From Halichondria panicea (Eukaryota; Porifera; Demospongiae; Suberitida; Halichondriidae): 64,000 bases of DNA. Numbering within the stretch: the stretch's first letter is position 1; each line of letters starts with the position of its first letter. The translations under genes were made by a program, and so were the position numbers. Location of the stretch: the NCBI RefSeq assembly GCF_963675165.1, contig NC_087380.1:2533803-2597802 (forward strand), written 5' to 3'. The notes under the pieces are model-generated. The model did not search any database. It saw only the letters and a program-made list of their open reading frames with translations, and had not been told where the DNA came from. This document shows positions 1 through 12,254 of the stretch, in pieces.

Positions 1-3000
1 CTAGTGCTATCAACAAATGCCACGGCCATCTTCCCAGCACACTGCTCATCGTATGGCGCTTGTTCTCCATTGCTATTAGCAGCTCCTATCCCAATAGTGT
101 AGATACTGTTGCAATAGCCATCAGCAGCACATGAGTCTCCCATGTGTCCACCATTGCCGGCAGCAAACACGAAAATGGTTCCTTTGCCCTGACGACCCTA
201 CAGTAAATATCATCATGCCTGTGTATATCACTAGCAGAAAGTGAAGGGTGCACTTAACACCATGAATATCGACACTATATAGCCACTAAATTGTTGAGTC
301 AAGAGGAAACATGTATATACTCCCAAGTAATACTTATAAATAATAGTTAGACACTGTTTAGGAAGTTTCTACATGATTTAGAAGCCCAAAGGGCTGGTTG
401 TAGTATCCCAAACGCAGTGAGCGTTCCACTAGCCCTGAGGACTTCTAAATCATGTGGAAACTTCCTAAACAGTGTCTAAGCATTATAGATCATAGCAACC
501 ATGAGTATTTAGCCAATCCGATTTGAATGTTCTTATCTAATCTTTGCTACAAGTGAAGTACATGATTTTCTAAGTAAGTAAGTACATGATTTTCTACATG
601 ATTTTCTAAGTAGGATAGAACACTTCATTTAGCCAATCAAATTGCAGTATTTATGGCTAATTTTATATAGAAAAACTGTTATGGAGGTGTCGATTGAATT
701 TAGATTCTGAGCGTAGTGAGGGTACTATACATGTGCCCTTGAGGTATTAAATCACGTGGACACCAACAAAACTTATTTAGTGCGCATGCATGCGCAAACC
801 TTTCCTCAAGGCTTGACAACAATTAACTTGGATACTATAAATTATAGGCATACTGTATAAGTGTCATAGTATATATATACCTACCTCTCTGAGGCACTTC
901 AGTTTCGCATGATCTTACATGCAGTCATGCTTAATACCAATAATATTATACTTGTATATTTAATTGCATGGATATCGTATAGCACATCAGAACGTACAGT
1001 TCTTGCAGCTGACTCAAGTACTTGAGAGAGCAGTTCTCCAGGTTGTTCAGCAGCTCCACCGTCGTCAGATGGTCCCCAGCTGCTGCTAAATATATGAATC
1101 TTGTCTGTCATGTGACCGAGTGCACTAGCCTCTGTGATGTCAGTTACAGCTAGTCCTAGCAATCGTATGCCTATATATACATGGAATTGTATACGGTATT
1201 AATTTACATGGTCCTCACAAAATACAATGTGTTAGCATTAATTGTATAGTACCGTATAGCACAACATTTTCGAAGATCTTAATTTATTTCGCTGTTTTCG
1301 TGGGTTAGCAATCTTCTCACAAAAATTAAGTCCCACGAAATGCACAGCTAATGGAAGACATGCACAACCGCGAAATTTATTCAACGAATTGCTTTTACCT
1401 GCCATTTCACAAAATTTAAGTGCTTCGAAAATTTAGCGCTATAAGGGTCATCATTTTGGGGAGGAAGCTGAGTATTTTGGGAGTATACTAACAGTAACTG
1501 TTGCAATTTAATGTTTAGCTTTGTAGAGCTTCATATAAGTTTTATGCATAATAAATTTCAGTGCATGAGCATTTCCTGTGAATGCAAGAGGACTATTACC
1601 AGTGATCCGACTGTTGTAGGCAACTCCCACTCCACAGTGTGAGTTGCTCTTTGCCATGGCGATCTCTCCCGCACAATTAGTCCCGTGAGATTCCCGATAC
1701 CCAAAGCCATCAACGTCTGGGAAAGGATTGCCGTCACTATCCACAACATCGGCTTGAATGGAAGAGTCCTGGTATAAGTATCGGTAAAAATTATCAACCA
1801 AGGCAAAGTTATGATAGCAGATCTTAATTGTAGATAGAGAGTATCATTGCACCAAGGGCGTATAAAAGAAGAGAGGGCATGCAACTCCACTATCAGTGCA
1901 CGTAGCTAGCAGAGTTCAAACGTGGGCAGAGGATGGTGTGCATTTGCATGAGTGCTAAAAATAGAAATTTCTATTTTTAGCATTTCATGCACATTCATCC
2001 GCCCACGTTTGAACTCTGCTCATTTGCTGTTGCATGCACTCTTCTTTTATACGCCCTTGGTATTATCAATGTGTGTATATACGGTAATAACATATAGTAA
2101 TCTAATGCCTTACTTACATAGTTTGCTCTCAGATCAGAGTGAGTGTACTCCACCCCTGCATGGAAATGAAAACAACCATAGCGTCAAGTTTAAAACAATA
2201 TCAGGGTACATACCGTCATCCACAATGGCTACCACACTACCACATCCTGTTATTCCCTGTAGCCACGCCCTCTCCACATTCAAGTCTCTGCCACCAGACG
2301 CTGCAGGCAGCTGGTTATCGTTTAACTATAGCAAGAAGTTAATCATGAACAATCAGTTAGTACAGTAGCTGTTACATTAGCTTAATATAGTACCTGCACT
2401 GTTTAGCTATAACAAACAATAAATTAAATGACAGGTAACAGTATAGACTATCGCTAAATCCGGCTCTCTGAAGTACGGTCACCTCGATATACTGGTTGTT
2501 TCGTTTATCACGGATTGCTAGCTTGATTTTTACTGCACAAAACTCGCCCTGAAATGCGGCCACTCGCTATTCCATATACTATAGTCAGTTCTGGCTGTCC
2601 CAATGTATTTACGGCCTGATATGATGTTTTGGGTATGGTTTGGCAGATAAAATTGGTTAAATAGAGAGAATCATTCTTTACGAGACAGAATCGCAATTAA
2701 TATTCAAGGTATATATAGGAACCGCTTTAGTCGTGGCTAATTTCTATAGCCACCTCGCTATTCCAGCTGAACTGCATGCACTTTCCCAAGGGGTGGACCG
2801 GATTAAAGAGAGTCTACTGTATAATTAACCCTACCAGTTGCCATTGAGTGTTCCATTGTGGGTCACTGGGCACAGAGTATCCCTTCTTGACCATCTTCTT
2901 CAGCTCTTGCTGCTTCACATATCCAACCTGTACGTATTATATAGCTGTGTGTACTAGAACTGAAATGGGTGCATGACAAACTCGAAATTAGAACAACCAC

Positions 3001-3858
3001 ATTGGGCATTACCGTCTAGAAATTAAAAAGTTCATACAGGAACAGGCAATCTGATCGGTTGTAGAGGTACAACTTATAAATTTGATTGGCTAGAGCTTAC
3101 TGCTGTTATGATCTTAACTGTTCTTATTCACAATTCCTGTTCTGTTCTGTTGTTTATATGTTAAAATCTAGACACTTGAGGTTTTTGGGTAGAAAACCCT
3201 CACTGCACGCGTTCCACGTGTAAAATCTCTAATACGTAGTACGTAGCCAGTGTATATTAACAGTGTACGTGTAGCTATAACAATGTAATATCCTTGACAA
3301 TATCCACATAGCAACAATGGAATTATGAGATGAGCTAGTCACTTCACGTGCACACTCACAATACTCTCACTCTCCATAGCAACAATGCTGCATGTCACAT
3401 GCACACTCACATTACTCTCACTCTCCAGAGCCTGACTGAGATGGTAGACAGGCAGACCACCGAGGCTTCTCTTCCCAAGCAAAGTGTGCTCAGGCATCAC
3501 AAAGTGGTACATGTCCTTGAGGAGATCTGGGCTCACCTACAGCCAACGAGTTGGAGCACATTGAGACTGAGTAGTATCAAGTCTAGCGGACTATAAAGAT
3601 ATACATAGTTAAATCTCAAGGTGCTGACGGTTAGCGACTCTATGTCACTTAAGGCGTATAGATACATAGCTAGTAACTAATGTCTATTGACTATGAAGTT
3701 ACCAGGCCTAAATTGGTGAAGCCATACTTTGCAGCAAGCTGGTCAGCAGCTTCTGCTCCTCCCTCCACTGCCACTGCCCAGCTGTTGGTGTAGGCCCTGG
3801 CTTCACCTCCAGAGAATGTGGCTGTTAGCACCAACATCAGAGACACTGCTTGCAACAT
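1..3858 (-). CDS. Furin-like proprotein convertase A (subtilisin/kexin type), 3' end outside window
   Basis: Predicted calcium-dependent serine endoprotease that cleaves secretory precursors at basic sites. Eight exons are visible (high to low): 3703-3858, 3411-3536, 2835-2927, 2214-2325, 2118-2155, 1600-1768, 998-1170 and 1-197. Exon 1 starts with a signal peptide (MLQAVSLMLVLTATFSGGEA); exons 1-3 hold the prodomain, with the basic run KKMVKKG before the mature enzyme. Catalytic Asp lies in VVAIVDDG, His in ESHGTNCAGE and the oxyanion-hole Asn in FAAGNGG. The Ser exon, P domain and tail would lie left of base 1. Exon phases match the neighbouring convertase B exactly, so the two are tandem duplicates. 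I see no stop or frameshift in the visible part. Family assignment is firm; substrate is unknown. Confidence 0.9.
347..480. repeat. Foldback element in intron 7 of convertase A
   Basis: The left arm from about 348 (TTAGACACTGTTTAGGAAGT) is matched by its reverse complement ending at about 480, giving arms of about 38 bp around a 55-bp loop. A second, more decayed inverted repeat lies at about 667-775 in the same intron. No coding potential. Confidence 0.8.
1250..1453. mobile_element. MITE, CCGTATAGCGG family, copy 1 (degenerate)
   Basis: Starts TACCGTATAGC...TTTTCGAAG and ends with the approximate inverted match CTTCGAAAATTTAGCGCTATA. It shares termini with copies at 11998, 42631 and 56693 and lies in intron 6 of convertase A. 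Confidence 0.65.
1852..2060. repeat. Long foldback element in intron 5 of convertase A
   Basis: Terminal sequence CCAAGGGCGTATAAAAGAAG recurs inverted at the right end. The arms continue through an interrupted match to a symmetric centre at about 1953-1981 that reads as a perfect palindrome. About 209 bp, apparently non-coding. Confidence 0.85.
2439..2819. mobile_element. Non-autonomous pogo/Tigger-like DNA element, copy 1
   Basis: The left end is CAGTATAGACTATCGC..AATCCGG and the right end, reverse complemented, is CAGTAGACTCTCTTTAATCC. TA lies next to the right end and close to the left. The CAGTAGACTCTCGTTAATCCGG-type terminus resembles pogo/Tigger inverted repeats (family knowledge). It sits in intron 3 of convertase A; the related copy at 9802 is in a different intron of convertase B, so these are separate insertions. 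Confidence 0.65.
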
Positions 3859-4343
3859 GTCACCATAATTTCAAGCCTGATTTCAAGCCACCAGCTGTGC
3901 TATCCAGCCCCACCCATTTTCTTTGCGGCGCATGCGCATTGCTTTTCTTTTCTATTCACAACGCTGCAACAAGATTTGATGCTATCACTTACCACTTGCA
4001 CTCCTATCAAATTATGATCATTGTCTGCACAGTAAGACTGCACGGCCATTATTTACATACATGTAGACTATATAATCATGCAGTATATATACGTATATAC
4101 TCATACACTCATAGAGGGTATATAGTTTAACTTTTGGGCAAAGAAGGATTTCTGATGGATCATTTCTGAAGTTATAAAATAGCTAAACAAATTGCCTATT
4201 GATTAGTACTCATTCTGATAGCAGCTCTGCTAATAAAACGGCAGGTAAATATATGCTAAAAACATAATTACATTGCATGGCTATAGCTTATTATAGTCTA
4301 CCACATCAGTTTGCATGAACAGAACTGTTTCTTCAAACTAGAA

Positions 4344-7300
4344 CTACATGGAACCCAACCACAGAGAGAGGAGTCCTATGAAGATAGTCAGCATGGTGAA
4401 CGAACTGAGGACAACAGCACCGCCTAGTACACACGCCACTTCCGGAATATCATCATCGTAGCAATAGTTGTTTCGTTGAATAAAGTTCTGAGGGCAAGAT
4501 CCGATACACTCCCGTGTCGTAGCATTACGTTGATAGCGACAAGCATCGCAATACTGAGCCCCCGATGCTGCACAGCCTTTGTTGAAGTCACAGCTCTCGT
4601 GGCACTGATTGGGGATTCGACTGACAGCTTCGGGTGTGTTGACAGTACCGTAAAACGTTATGCCATGGGCGATCACATAAACGGTACCACGTACAAAATT
4701 GTTTCTATTCAGTACGGTCAGAGTCCATGAACCACTTGGATTTTCTCCCCAGAAATGGATGGATGAAAATCGGAATTTAATATATCCAACGGTTGTTAAA
4801 TCGCGAAGTCGATATGGCAGAATGATTGATTTGGTTGTGGAGGGAGAATTGAGCTCCACTTGAATATTGCCCCGATACGGACCACGATTGACTGTCTCCG
4901 TTGTGTCTCCTTCTTCGTAAAAGTAATTGTTATCCGGGGTGGCATCACGGAAAGAGAGAGTGAGTTCCACCACAACGTGCTCAAGATAACGAATGTCCGA
5001 TGTGTACGTAGGGTAAATAAACAACCGATCATTTGGTCCTTCGGCCACTCTAGAGTTATATAGATTTGAAAAAGTTTAACATTTAGAATTTAAAAAACTT
5101 ACCCTGTGCTAGTTGAAGGTACAATAGTGTGAATCTATTGTTCGGGCACGCTGATCCAGTTCCGGGCACGAGTAACTAGTGCCTCTGCGTCTAGAGCACC
5201 AAATCCAAACTTGTGACTGACCCTCAGCGATGGAGTGGCACCATTTGTAAACCAGTCCCCGTTGACTAGGATGTCACGATTGGAGGTGTATGCAATTAGA
5301 TACTGTACATCCCGCCAGGTCAGGTCATTACTGCATGGGTAGAGAGCATGCAATCGTATGATGGGTATAGTGATTAAATCATTAATTTTGTAGCTCTGTC
5401 GGGATAAACTATACTAAACAATGGAGATTTATGCTATATTTCTTTTAGTACACAAAACACGCTTATAGCTAAGCTATATATACACCATAATAATAAATAC
5501 ATAGTAACTTACTTTGCTTCCAACATGAGTGCAATGATCCCCGAAGCCAGGGGTGCTGCAGCACTAGTACCATCAAAGTTGTTGATACAACCGTCTCTAG
5601 TACTTGTAGTTGTCTATGGGATAAGGAAATTCATATAGGCATAGCGTATATATACAGAGGATTTCAGATTGGTTGGTAGAAGATAAAAGTTGAAGTGCAG
5701 TCAACATGACCACTAATTGCATTAGTAGGACAGTGTGTGGTTATGATTGAGTGCATGCACTTCAACTTTTAACTTCTGCCAACCAACTTGAAATCCTCTA
5801 TAGTACTAGCTGTCAGAATATGCAGTTCGATCTGCTCACAACAGAACTGATTGTGATTTTGATATAATTATACTAGAGTATAGTATTGACAGTTTCTTTC
5901 ATAAAAAATATACGGCCTGGTGCGTGTCTATTGCATGCTTGCACACTATGAGTCTGAAGCCAGAATAATTATATAGGCCTTCATCTACCAGTACAGAACC
6001 AATTAAGCTCAACCATATGACTATCGTATAGGTAGATGAGGCCTATATATTCTGGCTTCAGACTCATAGTGTACAAGCCGTCTTGACCAATATATATACC
6101 GTACTCTACCGATATTACGCCCACGTCCGAAATTACGCCCACCCCCACTTTTAAGTGAAAGTTCTTGCATAGGCTAATTTGCCTCGAGAATACGCCCACC
6201 AGGAAGTGTATTGAGCAGTTGTCAGAAAAGGTTTAGCAGTTTCTTGTGTAAGCTGGTTAGCTCTGAATATATAGCTAGCTATAGCTAGATCCTATTTGCA
6301 AGTATAAGAGACACAGGACAAGGACAATCTTCTCTGAATCTCTGTTGAAGACTCTGACAGTGACCTTCTGATGCAGAATCTTGACTTGTATACCTTCTTT
6401 ATACCTAGCTATACGTTACCTATGCATTACCATGTTCGCTGTATTTATTGTATTTCAAGAGAGCTGGCAGGCCTCAAACGCAGACAGAAAAGACCTACAT
6501 GTAGTTTCTTAATGAGTGGGCGTAATTTCGAAGCAAACACCTGGGTGGGCTTAATTTCTGCTTTTTTCGAAATTAAGCCCATCACACCTGTAGCTGCTTT
6601 GTAGCATGCAATTAGGGTGGGCGTAATCTCGGTAGAGTACGTAATAGAGGCTAAAAGCCACAGTTAGCTAGCTAGCTAGCTGAAACAGCTGCAGCAAAAA
6701 GATTTGGGGGGTTCCCCCATGTATATAATCTGCAGCAAGACTAAGTGCATGCACACTATCACTCATGCATGCAATAGACATGCACCAGGCCGTATATTTT
6801 TTCCAAAATCGGCCTGAGAACAAGGCTACAGCCTAGCGTAAAAAAGAATTCACCCTTTCCACACAAGCCATTTACACACACTCACCACAAATTGCTCCTG
6901 ACTAGTGCTATCAACAAATGCCACGGCCATCTTCGAAGCACACTGCTCATCGTATGGCGCTTGTTCTCCATTGCTATTAGCAGCTCCTATCCCGATAGTG
7001 TAGATACTGCTGCAATAGCCATCAGCAGCACATGAGTCTCCCACCGCTCCACCATTGCCGGCAGCAAACACGAAAATGGTTCCCTTGCCCTGGCGACCCT
7101 GTAGAGAATATGAAAATAAACATGCATAATTTTATATAGTCAACACATTCACAGCATGCATTGAGCATGTATACATTTTTGTTGATGTGTTTTAATCATG
7201 CACTATGCATGTAGCAGAATTAAAGTGTTAATAACTCAAAGGGGGGGGGGCATTACTACTATATAGTTTAGACACATTATGTAGCAAATATGCATGACTG

Positions 7301-10300
7301 AATTATCAAAACATGTTCTTCTTTGACTCAGTATATATGCGCATGCAGTATAGCAGAACGTACACTTCTTGCTGCTGTCTCGAGTGCTTCAGAGAGCAGT
7401 TCTCCAGGTTGAACAGCAGCTATACCGTCATCAGGTGGTCCCCAACTGTTGCTGGATATATGAATCTTGTCTGTCATGTGACCAAGTGCCTTAGTCTCTG
7501 TGATGTCAGTCTGTCCATTTAATTCTAGCAACCGTATGCCTACACGGAAATTCCAATATATACATTGTCTTACATAATGCTCAAATGAATGCCCTGTCAA
7601 ATATAATGGTTTTCTATGAACATGCATGTCATTCTAAATGTGGCAGCAATTGTGGAAATGTCAATTTTAATCCTGAAACACCATAGCCTTGTTCCTAGGC
7701 CTTCCTTTTCTTGCTGATGAAGGCAGTAAAAAACGAAATGACAACATGAGGCAGTAAAGAAATTGATTCTACGACGTCTATATATACATATTTCTTTATT
7801 CCTCCAATTAATCCCATGCATATTTTATCTTATTGTGATGAAAACAGAAGAGCCCGCATGTGCATGTGCAGGCTATAATGATAGCACCCAAACCGCACAC
7901 AAATGTTCAAAAGATTAATTTGTAGAGGCCTGCTGTACATAAAAGACACACCTGTGATCTGACTGTTGTAAGCCACCCCCACTCCGCAGATTGTATTGTT
8001 TTTTTCCATGGCGATCTCTCCCGCACAGCTAGTCCCGTGAGATTCTGGAATCCCGTTGCCATCGTTGATCGGGAAAGGATCGTTATCACTACTAGTATTA
8101 GTTACATCGGCTTGAAAGAAGGAGTTCTGGTATGTGAACAAAATTATCGATCTAATGATCAATGCATAGTTACAGCAGATAATAAGAGTATAGTTGGTTA
8201 TAGATTTGACCGTGCTTTTGCACTTAGTTTTTGTTGGTACACACTTTTGTGTACCCAATTAAATATTTCGAATCGCATTGTATAATCGTAGAGCTCAAAT
8301 GGTGACGCATGCATTGCGCTATGTTTAAACTGTATGATAATCTAAATACAGAGAAGGAAACAATTATAATTAACTCGCTATACGGTATCAATGCGTTGCA
8401 GCTACAATACCTTTACTTACATAGTTTCCTCTTAAGTCTGGGTGAGTGTAATCCACACCTGCATGGGAATGAGTCATGTTTGATGATATAGTATCAGGTT
8501 AGACATACCGTCATCCACAATGGCTACCACACTGCCACACCCTGTTATCCCCTGTAGCCACGCCCTCTCCACATTCAAGTCCCTGCCACCAGACGCTGCA
8601 GGCAGCTGGCCATCGTTCAACTATAGCAAGAAGTTCATCATGAACATTCAGTTAGTACATGCAGTAGCTTAAGTAGTGTGCTATGCAAGCTACGAGAATG
8701 GTTCCGGAAGTTCTAAATTATTCATGTTGTGTGGGTAGCCATACAGTGCAACCGTACTGTGTGATGTCATACGTGATGCCATAGGAATGTATAATAGTTA
8801 TTTTAGAAGCATAAGGTATACGTGAGATCGAGTAAACTAAAGATTATAATATGAAGCCGGTGCTCTCGTGAACGATTGATTGATTTCACTTATAACACTT
8901 CAGGTAGACCAGACCCCAGGGGTATCATGACACCATCATTTTTACCTAGCAACTGACCACCCCCACTAATTTAGCAATTGTTTACTAGTGACTAAACAAG
9001 TGCATGTTCCCAGTGTTCTCACAGAAACATGGTTCAAAAACAGAAACTGGTATATAAATGTCTGTTAGGTCCTATCGCGGCAGACGCTCTTTCCCGGGAA
9101 AATGTTTTTTCCACTACACGTACACACCACACAGTTTACAAGTTCAATGGTGGCTAATGATGTCCACTGCTGTGCTAATGAAAGCACCACGGGTGCTCAT
9201 GCCTGGGTGGAGGCACCAAAGCTTTATGGCCCCCCAAAATCCTGGCTACGCCCCTGTACTGCATGCGCATATAGCTCCAACCCAGAAGAGGTACGACACG
9301 TGTGCCTCGATTACGCAATTAGCCTCTGCAATAAACATTGAGTGTGGGCGGATAATTGGGCATAATTACGCCCACGCTCAAGGTTATTGCAGTGGCTAAT
9401 TGCCTAATTGAGGCACGCCTGTCATCCAACCCAGTATGCACAGCAAATTTGTTCCTTTTTATCGGTTGCCATGTCGCCTCAAGGCGGGGTTAAGAGGGGT
9501 ATTCATCTTAAGGTGGGTATGGGCATAAATTAATCTAAAAAAAGCATTAGTCATACATTTTGTATATAAATTATACATCATTGTACTATCATACCAGTTG
9601 CCATTGAGTGTTCCATTCTGGGTCACTGGGCACAGAGTATCCCTTCTTAACCATCTTCTTCAGCTCTTGCTGCTTCACATATCCAACCTGTATAAATATT
9701 GTACGAGTCATTGTGGTCAGACATCAAAGGAGTCAATGTAGTGCTCTTGTAAATACAGTTAGTACATGCGCCTAATTTGACACTGGTGCTTAATATTGGT
9801 GCAGTAGCTATAGACTCTCACAATTCCGGCTCTCTGAAGTACGGCCACCTCGGCCATTTTGTTTAGCACGGCTGCTAGCTAGAGGTTTGCTGCATAAAAC
9901 TCTTGCCCTGAAATGCGGCCAGTACTCGCTATATATTCCGTATACTAGCCAGTACTGGCTGCCCCAAACTTTTAATACGGCCGGATATGACGTTTTGGGT
10001 GTGGTTTAGCAGAAAAAAGGGCATACTGATTCATTATTCTCAAGACAGAACTGCGATAAGGTAGTTTTTTTGCCGTGGCTATTTTATGAAATGTGGCCAC
10101 CTCGCTATTCCGGCCATGCAAACTGTACGGTCCCAAGGGTGACCGGATTAACGAGAGTCTACTGTTATAGCAGAGGAGGTTGGAAGGATGAAGGATGTTG
10201 AGATCACACGCAAAAAGAGCAATTAAAAACTATAAATGCTATTTTTGTGTCTAGTCAGCAGTTTAAGATATCAAGAGCTAGAGATAGCAGTAAGATCTAG

Positions 10301-11749
10301 AGGATTTATCATTACCTACATGCCATACTCCTGTTCAATCCAGGAAGAGAAGCCTCATCTCCAAAGATCTAGTAGTTTGGCTAGGAGAAACCTTAGTAGA
10401 GATTTTAAATCAGCAGTATCGATGTACGCACATGCAGCGGAAGAAGCCATACTGCTCATTTTTCCTTGATGGCCTAGTAGCACAGACTCAGCATATTCAG
10501 TATAATATTCAGCATTATTTGTTCTGGTTTATTTGTTCTGGTTTTGTAGCTGCACTATATCCTTTGTAAATCACCAGGCATACATACCCAGGTGGTCAAT
10601 ATGTGGGTATTTGCGGTATAATTATATGAAATATGTGGTCTACTAATGGGTTAACCTACTAAGAAATGCGGAATGAATTACAACCGAGGCCATTAATTCA
10701 AGCTCAAATGTCATTGGCTGCTAACATACATGACAACAGTATGACGCATGGACTATTTTACGCAATAAGTATACGTTACTGTGTACCAGAAATGCAATCC
10801 ATATGCATGGGGGTGTGAGTGGCTGGCCATGATTTAAACGTATGGGGCACATCGGTATAGCATTAAGCAAACAAGTATCATCACACTAATTAATTCGTAT
10901 GGATAAGAAATTATGAGAGTGTGGGAAGGCTGAACCTGATTTAATTATTGGGACACATCAGTGTGTATAGCATTAAGTAAACCGACGTAATTGAACCTAC
11001 GAATTATGTATGATTTATGTATAGGTACTTATAACTGCATGCATGCATGTGTATCAGAAATCATATAAGGGAGTAGTGTGGGAAGGCTACTATGATTCAA
11101 TTATTATGGAATGTGTGGGGCATTGTTTTAACATGAAGTAAGAGTTAATTACTCTTATTCTTATCTATACTCTTGCACAAGGTATTATAGAAACGTAGGC
11201 ATGCAGCATTACAGTGCACACCTATCTATATACACAGCAACAATGTTAAGAGCTGAGCTAGCCACACACTGACTCACATTACTCTCACTCTCCAGAGCCT
11301 GACTGAGATGGTAGACTGGCAGACCACTGAGGCTTCTCTTCCCAAGTAAAGTGTGCTCAGGCATCACAAAGTGGTACATGTCCTTGAGGAGATCTGGGCT
11401 CACCTACAGCCAAAAATATCTTGATATCTAGTTACCTATATATAATAAATTAGCTATAGTCTAGACCGTATCTGTATTACACATGCACTCAAGGTGCAGC
11501 ACGCAGACGGCGTACATACTATATAGATCTAGATCGAGGTATGTCTAGCTACTGTGTAGACCTCAATGCAGGTAGATCAAACAGAAAGCTTACCAAGCCT
11601 AAGTTGGTAAAACCATATTTTGCAGCAAGCTGGTCAGCAGCTTCTGCTCCTCCCTCCACTGCCACTGCCCAGCTGTTGGTGTAGGCCCTGGCTTCACCTC
11701 CAGAGAATGTGGCTGTTAGCACCAACATCAGAGACAATGCTTGCAACAT
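4344..11749 (-). CDS. Furin-like proprotein convertase B, full length but with an in-frame TAG before the P domain
   Basis: Predicted membrane-bound subtilisin/kexin convertase. Eleven exons: 11594-11749, 11278-11403, 9595-9687, 8509-8620, 8421-8458, 7952-8126, 7364-7539, 6886-7098, 5513-5613, 5103-5330 and 4344-5049. They sum to 2,124 nt (about 707 codons) with consistent phases. Order: signal peptide, prodomain, S8 domain with Asp (VVAIVDDG), His (ESHGTSCAGE), Asn (FAAGNGG) and Ser (FDGTSAAAPLASG), P domain (LEHVVVELTLSF, HFWGENPSGSW), a cysteine-rich furin-type segment, one transmembrane helix and a very short tail. Exon 10 reads NWISVPEQ, then TAG (5135-5137), then IHTIVPSTSTG, which joins in frame to the P domain. 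If that stop is real, the product ends after the catalytic domain. Introns carry several transposon-like insertions absent from copy A. Confidence 0.88.
5660..5804. repeat. Foldback element in intron 8 of convertase B
   Basis: Arms begin ACAGAGGATTTCAGATTGGT and include AAAAGTTGAAGTGCA, inverted on the right side to end at about 5804. About 145 bp. Confidence 0.75.
5903..6802. mobile_element. About 0.9-kb element with 36-bp terminal inverted repeats and nested foldbacks
   Basis: The left end (AAAAAATATACGGCCTGGTG, continuing to ATTGCATGC) is inverted at 6765-6802. Two further inverted repeats nest inside. One spans about 5945-6076 with arms containing ACTATGAGTCTGAAGCCAGA. The other spans about 6097-6645 with arms TACTCTACCGAKATTACGCC. 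The latter also holds several short repeats with a GGGCGTAATTTCG-type core. No transposase ORF seen. It lies in intron 8 of convertase B. Confidence 0.7.
9297..9416. repeat. Foldback element in intron 3 of convertase B
   Basis: GTGTGCCTCGATTACGCAAT ... GTGGGCG is inverted to end ...AATTGAGGCACGC. Arms are about 50 bp with a short loop. Confidence 0.75.
9802..10164. mobile_element. Non-autonomous pogo/Tigger-like DNA element, copy 2
   Basis: Internally similar to 2439-2819 (GGCTCTCTGAAGTACGGYCA, AAATGCGGCCA, GGATATGACGTTTTGGGT). The right end, reverse complemented, reads CAGTAGACTCTCGTTAATCC. It lies in intron 2 of convertase B (9688-11277). The remainder of that 1.6-kb intron shows nothing I can identify. 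Confidence 0.65.
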
Positions 11750-11997
11750 GTCACCAGAACTTCAAGGTGGTATAGATCTAGATATAGATCTAGAGTCTAG
11801 CTAGCTAGAGTGAGTAATGTTTATATAGTGCAATAGGCCAAGCCCCGCCCATTTTCCTGGTTGATGTCATGTAAAGATAAAAATAAAATTGCATGCCTGA
11901 TTGCCTATTATCATTTAGGTGTTGTACGTTTGGTTTGTTATAGATCTAGTTTTATAGTTCTGTTTGTTGTATATATACTTTCTGTCTTGTGTGAGTA

Positions 11998-12175
11998 TAC
12001 CGTATAGCGGAAATTTTCGATAAATGGCTCTAGTAAAGCCTTCAGGAAATGTTCGAGGTTGTGATTATTATTTGCCAAGAAATACACCCATGCACCAACA
12101 AGCTTTGCATCCCAGTTTTTAATTTTCACGTTAACTACTCTGCCCTCAAAAAACTCGAAAATGTATAGTCTATAC
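11998..12175. mobile_element. MITE, CCGTATAGCGG family, copy 2 (degenerate right end)
   Basis: Begins TACCGTATAGCGGAAATTTT; the right end retains only CTCGAAAAT plus a scrambled TATAG segment. It lies in the spacer between convertase B and the receptor cluster (11,750-12,240), which otherwise shows nothing recognisable. Confidence 0.55.
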
Positions 12176-12254
12176 CGCGCGAATTTATGATTGTCTGTTA
12201 GCTATATCCAGCTTTCAGACATAGCTATACATACAGAGCTCAGAATCAAACCAG

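Noticed and set aside
9058-9399. 113-codon plus-strand frame within intron 3 of convertase B
   Set aside because: It overlaps a foldback repeat, shows no recognisable domain and has no exon signals.
10236-10469. 77-codon plus-strand frame in intron 2 of convertase B
   Set aside because: Short, with no family resemblance and no supporting context.
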